Source of the DNA: Clostridia bacterium
Lineage (GTDB): Bacteria; Bacillota; Clostridia; Oscillospirales; SIG627
Assembly: GCA_017408325.1 (NCBI GenBank)
Contig: JAFQUW010000121.1
Location: 1-11,906, forward strand
Direction of reading: 5' to 3'
Length of the DNA: 11,906 nt
Below, in pieces: positions 7,149 to 11,906 of the stretch. Made by a program: the position numbers and the translations under genes. Under the pieces are notes generated by a model. It saw only the letters and a program-made list of their open reading frames with translations, was not told where the DNA came from and made no database searches. Each line of letters starts with the position of its first letter. The first letter of the stretch is position 1.

Positions 7149-7835
7149 ATGAATGTTTGGGATTTCATCGTCGCCGGCTGGCACGCGATCCGCGACTTTT
7201 TCTTCTCCTTATTCTATGAGTCGTACTTCGCGCAGGCCCTGTTGCTCCTGCTTCTGCTCTCCCTTCCGTTTTGCATCCGCGCCGTGCGGCGCATCCGCTT
7301 CCTCTCGCGCATAAAACAGCTCTGCCGCGAGAAGGGATACGTCTTCAACCGACACCGCGCCTTCTCGTTTCTCGGCAACTTCCGCCACGCTCCCTGTGAA
7401 TATTCCATCACGACCAAGACGCGCGCCTTTGCGATCAAGCTCGTTGGCGCCAAGAGCAAAAACCACCTGATCCGCTTCCTCGACGAAGAGAATCTGGAGA
7501 TTTTGAAAAGCGGAAAGCTGATGGGCACAGCGCTCTCCGTCCGACGCACGCGCGTCACCAAAATGCCGAATCAACGAAAGTGGTATCCGCACCCGACCTG
7601 GGAATTTTTCACCTACGCCGACCGCGACCTGCCCACCGAGAGCATCGTCCTCTGCATCCCCGCGCCGAGCGGTGCCGCCTACCGCCGACGCCGCGATACG
7701 GGCTTGTCGAACAACTTCGAGTTCGTCCCCCTGCGCGACGGGATGCACTTCTTCGAAACGATCTACCACACCCCCGAAGGCTTCCTCGAAAAACTGCAAA
7801 ACTACCACGAGGGCTACCGCCTCTACACGGAGTGA
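7149..7835 (+). CDS. Unrecognised membrane-anchored protein, co-transcribed with ahcY
   Basis: A 228-residue protein I cannot assign to a family. An aromatic-rich N-terminus (residues 1-25) is followed by one strong membrane helix (about 26-45, seven leucines in a row) and an Arg-rich flank (RAVRRIRFLSRIK). This predicts a cytoplasmic C-terminal domain of about 180 residues. That domain is basic and rich in aromatics, with stretches such as RAFSFLGNF, KWYPHPTWEFF and DGMHFFETIYHTPEGF. No catalytic motif was seen. It begins 12 nt after the ahcY stop with an AAGGGA ribosome site, and no terminator lies between them, so the two share a transcript that ends at 7839-7868. Co-transcription does not by itself show a role in the methyl cycle. 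Confidence 0.85.
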   Translation: MNVWDFIVAGWHAIRDFFFSLFYESYFAQALLLLLLLSLPFCIRAVRRIRFLSRIKQLCREKGYVFNRHRAFSFLGNFRHAPCEYSITTKTRAFAIKLVGAKSKNHLIRFLDEENLEILKSGKLMGTALSVRRTRVTKMPNQRKWYPHPTWEFFTYADRDLPTESIVLCIPAPSGAAYRRRRDTGLSNNFEFVPLRDGMHFFETIYHTPEGFLEKLQNYHEGYRLYTE

Positions 7836-7838
7836 CAG

Positions 7839-7868
7839 AAAAAGCACCGCTTTTCGCGGTGCTTTTTT
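7839..7868 (+). terminator. Intrinsic terminator of the ahcY operon
   Basis: GCACCGC (7844-7850), loop TTTTC, GCGGTGC (7856-7862), followed by six T. Five A residues before the stem extend the pairing into the T-tract. It begins 4 nt after the stop codon of the 228-residue gene. Confidence 0.9.
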
Positions 7869-7983
7869 GTTGTTTTCTACTTTTTTAGGAGAAAAGGAAA
7901 GCAGAAAAACGCCGGGGCGAGAAAAACGAAACAATCAGCGTCACACAATACAGGGTTTTTTCGTGTGTTTTGCTAAAAAAGAG

Positions 7984-8012
7984 TTGCTTTTTGGGGCACA
8001 TTATGGTAAAAT
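7984..8012 (+). promoter_or_regulatory. Extended -10 promoter for the 692-residue secreted protein gene
   Basis: TTGCTT (7984-7989) and TAAAAT (8007-8012) are spaced by 17 nt, and TGG directly before the -10 box gives an extended -10 (TGn). The start point near 8019 leaves a leader of about 57 nt. The rest of the gap from 7869 to 7983 is AT-rich and shows nothing I can name. Confidence 0.6.
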
Positions 8013-8075
8013 TGACCCACCAAAAGAGGTGTTCGCCTTAAAAATTTGATCACCTTCAGAAAGGAGACAACCGTT

Positions 8076-10154
8076 ATGAAAAAACTACTTTGCCTCATCC
8101 TGACGATCAGTATGCTGACAGCACTTCTGGCCCCGCTTACGCTCTTACCCGTCGGCGCGGAAGAAAGTGCGCCGGAGACGTTGCCTTCTTCTGCTCATCC
8201 GTATCAAAACAAAACAAAGGAGACTTACGTCATTACGCGCTCGGGGGCACTCAGCATCGGGCTTCTGTTTTCGGAACAGACCTCCTTTGAATCCGACTAC
8301 GACTATTTGACTCTGTATGATAAACACGATCGATTTCTCTCGAAATATACTGCAGACCAACTCAGCGGCGCGTTCATCGTCATCAATTATGACACGGTAA
8401 AACTCGTATTGGAGACAGATGAACAGTGGACCGAATACGGCTTTGACGTAGTGGAAGTTGTCGCATTTTATTCGGCGTTTTCTTCTTGTGCGCACGAAAA
8501 TACCCGCACGGAAAATGTGCGGGAAGCCTCGTGTAAATCACAAGGAAATACCGGCGACGTTTTTTGCACGGAGTGCGGAAAGTGCTTGGAAGCGGGAACA
8601 AAAACCCCCGTAGAAAAGAAAGGGCACGACTTTCAAAACGGTTTTTGCACGATCTGCGACAAGGAAGAGGATCTGATCCGCACGTCTCTGTCCTACGCCG
8701 GATATACCGCAAACACCAAAAAGACGTTTACCATTTCCCGCCCGGGAGCACTTGCGATCATCTTCACGTTCACCGATTACAAAGATTTTCCGGACGGATC
8801 GAAGTTTACCATTTCTGCATTGGGGGACAGCGTTACGTTTCCGGCAGACGAAGTGGAAGGCGAAACGTTTACTGCGTTTGGCAGTTCCTTTACGATCACC
8901 TATTACTGCAAAACGTACAACCCTCAAAAAGATGATTTTTGGTTGGATTCCATCATGGGGTTGTACGAAGATGACGGCCTGTACTATACCGTTTCCGACG
9001 GCTTCGCTCAGGTCGCCGCCTGCGATGAACGAATCAAGGGGGACGTTCTTCTCCCCGACACTTTCATGGGGTATCCGGTCAATGCCATTTCCGAACTGGC
9101 TTTTGCGGGAAATACCTCCCTGACGGGGATCGGAATTCCCGAGAGCGTCGTTGCGATTCGGGAAAAGGCGTTTTACGGGTGTTCCTCTTTGAAAAAAGCA
9201 GCGATCCCTACATCCGTCACCTCGATTTACACGGACGCTTTTTACGGAGCAAACAACAATTTGGTCATCTATGCGGAAAGCGGCAGCCGCGGAGAAGACT
9301 ATGCAGCGGACTTGGGGTGTCGTGTCGCGCCACTGTCCGAAGTGCTGAAGATCAAGACCCAACCGAAGACAGCGGTGGCAAAATCCGGTGTCAAGGCACA
9401 GGTTTCGGTGAAAGCCGAAGGATACGGTCTGACGTATCAGTGGTATTACAAGGATCGGGATGCCGCCGACTTTGCGTTGACCACCTCCTTCCGGGGCAAC
9501 GCTTACGCTGTTTCGATGAACGAAGCTCGCGACGGACGCGAGCTCTACTGCGTCGTGTCTGACATCTACGGAAACAGTGTGACGACCAAGACCGTTTCCA
9601 TCCACATGGGCACACCGCTGAAGGTGCTCACGCAACCGAAATCCGTCACCGTCGCTTACGGTAAAACGGCGAAGATCGTGCTCGACGTTCAAGGCGAAGA
9701 CTTGACGTACAATTGGTACTACAAAAACAAGGGGGACTCCAAGTTCTCTTATACGTCCACTTTCAAAGGAGACACGTATTCCGTGACGATGAACTCGTCC
9801 CGTTCGGGTCGTCAGGTCTACTGCCGCGTGACGGACAAGTTCGGAAACGTTGTGGCAACAAAGGTCGTCACTCTGTCGATGAAGGTGCGCATTGCGACCC
9901 AACCGAAGAGTGTGAGCGCGGCGAAAAACAAAACCGCCAAAACCACTGTGAAAGCGCAGGGCGAAGGGCTCAAGTACACGTGGTACTATAAGGACAAAGG
10001 AATGTCGAAGTTCAAAAAGACGACAGCCTTCAAGGGTTCTTCCTATTACATTTCCATGACCGCCGCAAGAAACGGACGTCAGGTTTATTGCAAGATCTCT
10101 GATAAATTCGGGAACACCGTCCAAACGAAAACCGTCACGCTGAAGATGAAATAA
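8076..10154 (+). CDS. Secreted multidomain protein: CUB-like pair, Cys/His insert, LRR_5, three Ig-like repeats
   Basis: A 692-residue exported protein. Residues 1-28 are a signal peptide with a likely cut after VGA. Two related beta-rich modules (about 48-132 and 215-300) share a KxTxxIxRxGALxI start; the first has DYDYLTLYD...YGF features resembling CUB domains. Between them is a Cys/His pattern (C138xH140, C153, C164xxC167xxC170, H184, C191xxC194) of the kind repeated in clostridial surface proteins, perhaps metal-binding. Residues about 305-423 are an LRR_5 block with N-cap (GYPVNAISELAF), two repeats and the closing SGSRGEDYA cap. Three Ig-like repeats of about 90 residues follow (424-513, 514-603, 604-692), each with TQPK, TYxWYYK, GRxxYC and a TKxV end. 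No LPXTG or membrane anchor is visible. Start: ATG with AAAGGAG 9 nt upstream. Probably an adhesin-like secreted protein; ligand unknown. Confidence 0.92.
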   Translation: MKKLLCLILTISMLTALLAPLTLLPVGAEESAPETLPSSAHPYQNKTKETYVITRSGALSIGLLFSEQTSFESDYDYLTLYDKHDRFLSKYTADQLSGAFIVINYDTVKLVLETDEQWTEYGFDVVEVVAFYSAFSSCAHENTRTENVREASCKSQGNTGDVFCTECGKCLEAGTKTPVEKKGHDFQNGFCTICDKEEDLIRTSLSYAGYTANTKKTFTISRPGALAIIFTFTDYKDFPDGSKFTISALGDSVTFPADEVEGETFTAFGSSFTITYYCKTYNPQKDDFWLDSIMGLYEDDGLYYTVSDGFAQVAACDERIKGDVLLPDTFMGYPVNAISELAFAGNTSLTGIGIPESVVAIREKAFYGCSSLKKAAIPTSVTSIYTDAFYGANNNLVIYAESGSRGEDYAADLGCRVAPLSEVLKIKTQPKTAVAKSGVKAQVSVKAEGYGLTYQWYYKDRDAADFALTTSFRGNAYAVSMNEARDGRELYCVVSDIYGNSVTTKTVSIHMGTPLKVLTQPKSVTVAYGKTAKIVLDVQGEDLTYNWYYKNKGDSKFSYTSTFKGDTYSVTMNSSRSGRQVYCRVTDKFGNVVATKVVTLSMKVRIATQPKSVSAAKNKTAKTTVKAQGEGLKYTWYYKDKGMSKFKKTTAFKGSSYYISMTAARNGRQVYCKISDKFGNTVQTKTVTLKMK
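9345..10151 (+). repeat. Three tandem Ig-like repeats (about 90 codons each)
   Basis: Units begin near 9345, 9615 and 9885. Shared landmarks in order are TQPK, a Lys-rich strand, TYxWYYKxK, xFKG/FRG, an SMxxxRxGRxxYC core and DxxGNxVxTKxV. The last two units are closest to each other. DNA third positions differ between units, so the duplication is not recent. The repeats become more basic towards the C-terminus, which might help binding to the cell wall or another acidic surface. Confidence 0.85.
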
Positions 10155-10167
10155 AGTCAAAAAAACA

Positions 10168-10195
10168 AAAGAAGCACGCAAAAGCGTGCTTCTTT
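10168..10195. terminator. Bidirectional terminator between convergent genes
   Basis: A perfect 12-bp stem, AAAGAAGCACGC / GCGTGCTTCTTT, with an AAAA loop. T-rich tracts follow the stem on both strands. It lies 13 nt after the secreted protein's stop and 15 nt past the end of the minus-strand 97-residue gene, so it can end both transcripts. Confidence 0.9.
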
Positions 10196-10210
10196 TTCTT
10201 CCTTTGTTTC

Positions 10211-10504
10211 TTACAGTTCGCCTTCGTGCTTTGCGGCGTGTTTTTTCTCGGAGGTGAGGGCTTTTTCGCCGTCGAAGTACATGGCGACGAGTCCGAGGAC
10301 GACCATCACCGTCGAGAGGTAGATGATGACGGGGAAGATCTGCTTTTGGATGAAGACGCAGATCGCGGTGGCAGTCTCACCGCCGAGGAAGAAGGCGGCA
10401 AGGTAGCCGAAGAAGGTCAGTCCGCCGGCAAAGAGACTGACGAAAATACCCCAGCCGAAGATCGTCTTTAGAACGGCGGCAATTTTCTTACATACTTGTT
10501 TCAT
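10211..10504 (-). CDS. Small membrane protein, putative accessory subunit of the TRAP permease
   Basis: A 97-residue protein with two hydrophobic spans: about 15-41 (GWGIFVSLFAGGLTFFGYLAAFFLGG) and 56-77 (IFPVIIYLSTVMVVLGLVAMYF). It ends in a charged, Lys/Glu/His-rich tail. It starts at an ATG with AGGAGG 6 nt upstream, 12 nt after the stop of the permease gene, so it is surely co-transcribed and probably made at a high level. The place would suit the small DctQ subunit of TRAP transporters, but DctQ usually has about 160 residues and four helices; this is half that size and follows the large subunit. I do not recognise the family. An accessory or reduced Q-like role is inferred from context only. 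Confidence 0.85.
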   Translation of the reverse strand: MKQVCKKIAAVLKTIFGWGIFVSLFAGGLTFFGYLAAFFLGGETATAICVFIQKQIFPVIIYLSTVMVVLGLVAMYFDGEKALTSEKKHAAKHEGEL

Positions 10505-10516
10505 TCTTTGCCTCCT

Positions 10517-11872
10517 TTACAGTCCGAGGATGGGAAGCCAACCCATCAGGATAAGAACCTGCAGGATAAACTGGGCGGCGACCCACCAGAGGTTGTTGTT
10601 GAAGGTCTTCGTGAAGTCGGATTCGGCAAGCGTCATTCCGGCGTACATCCCGAGACCCAACGGGGGGGTGATGCCGCACATGACGCCGCAGATGCAGGGG
10701 AGCATCGCGCCGACGAGCACGGGGTTACAGCCGACACCGGCAAGGACGGTGATGAAGGTCGTGCCGAAGATGACGACCAGCGACGAGCCGGGGACGACCA
10801 TACCCATAAAGCAGGTGATCAGGCAGATGGCGATGACCGTGCCGAATTTACCGAAATTCCAGGCGGCGATGATCTCACCGAGCTCCTGCGCCACGTTGAG
10901 TTCCGCAAAGAGCGAGCCGATCATATAGCCGAAGACGCACACGCCGATGGCAGGGGCGATCGTCTTGACGCCGTCGGCGAACATCTTGGCGATGTTCTTT
11001 GGGGTGACGATCTTCTTGTCGCGAGCCGCAAAGACCGCGTAGATGGCGGAAATTCCGCCGACGAAGAGCAGCACGGAGGAGGAGAAGGCTTTCGCGCCCG
11101 CCGCCCCGAGACGCTCGGTGAAGAAGCCTTCCTTAAAGACTGCGTCGAGTATGAAGGGCAGAAGGATGATGACGGGCAGGAGGAGTCCGCGCCAGCCCTC
11201 GCGCAGGGTCGTGCGAAGGTCGGGCAGGTCTTCTTTCTTCATCGGAGCCACTTTGTAATATTTGCAGAAGCCCCAGACCATCAGGATGCGCTGGAGAATG
11301 AACCACAGAGAGATGCCCCAGAGGATGATCCAGAACTGTCCCTGCGAGACCTCCTCGCCGGTGAACGCGGCGAGTGCACCCATGGCGGCGACGATGTTCG
11401 AGGAAGGGGGGATCATATTGCCCATATAGCTTGCGTTGGACTCAATGTTCGCGGCCAGTTCCGCAGGGAAGCCCGAGCGCTTCATGGCAGGGATCGTGAT
11501 CGCGCCCGTTGCCATGACGTTACCGGGGCCGGAGCCGGACAGCGCGCCCATAAAGGCGCTGCCGACCACGGCGGCGTAGCCCGCACCGCCGGAGAGGCGG
11601 CCGATGACGGAGAGGATGACGGCGATGCACGCGTCAATGATCTTCGTTTTCGTCAGAATGATCGACATCGACACAAAGGCGACCATCGAATACAAGAGTG
11701 AGGTGGAAAGTGCGTCGTTGATGTATCCCCAGACGTTGCCCCAGGTTCCCGTGATGGTGAGCAGCAACAGAAAACTGATGAAGACCGCCTCGTACACCGG
11801 GCGCTTCAAAAGCACGAACCAGAGCACGATCACCGCGAGCATCACGCCGAGATAAATAAGCGAAGAAGGCAC
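10517..11872 (-). CDS. TRAP-type transporter large permease (DctM-like)
   Basis: A 451-residue very hydrophobic protein with about eleven or more membrane spans. The first half carries the DctM-type motif GALSGSGPGNVMATGAITIPAMK (about 109-131) and a Pro-rich IPPSS hairpin (154-158). The second half has the related VVPGSSL and GITPPLGLG stretches, as expected from the inverted-repeat fold of this ion-transporter superfamily. TRAP systems import carboxylates or similar solutes using a sodium gradient and an extracellular binding protein. No fused Q domain is present and no binding protein is in the window; it may lie upstream beyond 11906. The start is a GTG (11870-11872) with AAAGGAGG 8 nt upstream (11881-11888), a strong site that decides the start. 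Substrate unknown. Confidence 0.9.
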   Translation of the reverse strand: MPSSLIYLGVMLAVIVLWFVLLKRPVYEAVFISFLLLLTITGTWGNVWGYINDALSTSLLYSMVAFVSMSIILTKTKIIDACIAVILSVIGRLSGGAGYAAVVGSAFMGALSGSGPGNVMATGAITIPAMKRSGFPAELAANIESNASYMGNMIPPSSNIVAAMGALAAFTGEEVSQGQFWIILWGISLWFILQRILMVWGFCKYYKVAPMKKEDLPDLRTTLREGWRGLLLPVIILLPFILDAVFKEGFFTERLGAAGAKAFSSSVLLFVGGISAIYAVFAARDKKIVTPKNIAKMFADGVKTIAPAIGVCVFGYMIGSLFAELNVAQELGEIIAAWNFGKFGTVIAICLITCFMGMVVPGSSLVVIFGTTFITVLAGVGCNPVLVGAMLPCICGVMCGITPPLGLGMYAGMTLAESDFTKTFNNNLWWVAAQFILQVLILMGWLPILGL

Positions 11873-11906
11873 TTCGTTCCCCTCCTTTCTTTCTGTTTTG
11901 GTTATA

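Noticed and set aside
5847..7184. 445-codon minus-strand open frame
   Set aside because: Antisense to ahcY, whose full set of catalytic and NAD motifs leaves no doubt about the coding strand.
7870..7983. Possible hairpin CACAC...GTGTG near 7940-7970
   Set aside because: Only five pairs with a long loop and no position that suggests a function.
8046..8075. Upstream TTG start for the 692-residue protein
   Set aside because: The ATG at 8076 has AAAGGAG at proper spacing and begins a normal signal peptide; the extra ten residues would spoil it.
8538..10181. 547-codon minus-strand open frame
   Set aside because: Antisense to the secreted multidomain protein; no domain, and it runs through the bidirectional terminator.
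10496..11701. 401-codon plus-strand open frame
   Set aside because: Antisense to the TRAP permease; the product is Asp/His/Gly-rich and unlike a real protein.

Overview
The window reads as a piece of chromosome from a Gram-positive anaerobe of the class Clostridia, probably a gut species. The clues are BspA-type leucine-rich-repeat secreted proteins, strong AGGAGG-like ribosome sites, near-consensus sigma-A promoters, the short Thermotoga/clostridial form of adenosylhomocysteinase, and a TRAP large permease. This placement is inferred from protein style; no rRNA or other marker gene is present. No tRNA, rRNA, CRISPR array, transposase or phage gene was seen.

Layout. (1) Positions 1-1158, minus strand: the N-terminal 386 residues of a secreted leucine-rich-repeat protein whose 3' end lies outside the window. 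It has its own promoter and a leader of about 140 nt that can fold. (2) Positions 1312-1549: a non-coding stretch with three minus-strand hairpins, at least one a clear terminator. (3) Positions 1550-5700, minus strand: a compact three-gene operon of a MarR repressor and two ABC exporter half-transporters, joined by two 8-nt stop/start overlaps. The ATP-site motifs of the two halves are complementary, as in heterodimeric multidrug exporters with one catalytic and one degenerate site. (4) Positions 5701-5891: a divergent promoter region. A minus-strand promoter has an inverted repeat lying over its start point (probably the MarR operator), and a plus-strand promoter serves ahcY. (5) Positions 5892-7835, plus strand: ahcY and an unrecognised 228-residue membrane-anchored protein, ending in a strong terminator. 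(6) Positions 8076-10154, plus strand: a 692-residue secreted multidomain protein with two copies of a beta-rich module, a Cys/His-rich insert, a short leucine-rich block and three Ig-like repeats. (7) Positions 10211-11872, minus strand: a TRAP-type large permease followed by a 97-residue membrane protein. These converge on the plus-strand gene across a bidirectional terminator.

How the genes fit together. The ABC/MarR block looks like a self-regulated efflux unit. The ahcY pair belongs to methyl-cycle housekeeping. The TRAP pair is a secondary solute importer whose binding protein is probably just upstream of the window. The two LRR proteins are surface or secreted proteins, and their DNA looks more AT-rich than the neighbouring housekeeping genes. 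I see no clearly new multi-gene system. The items most worth a second look are the 692-residue mosaic protein, the tiny membrane partner of the TRAP permease, the structured leader of the first LRR gene and the unknown partner of ahcY.
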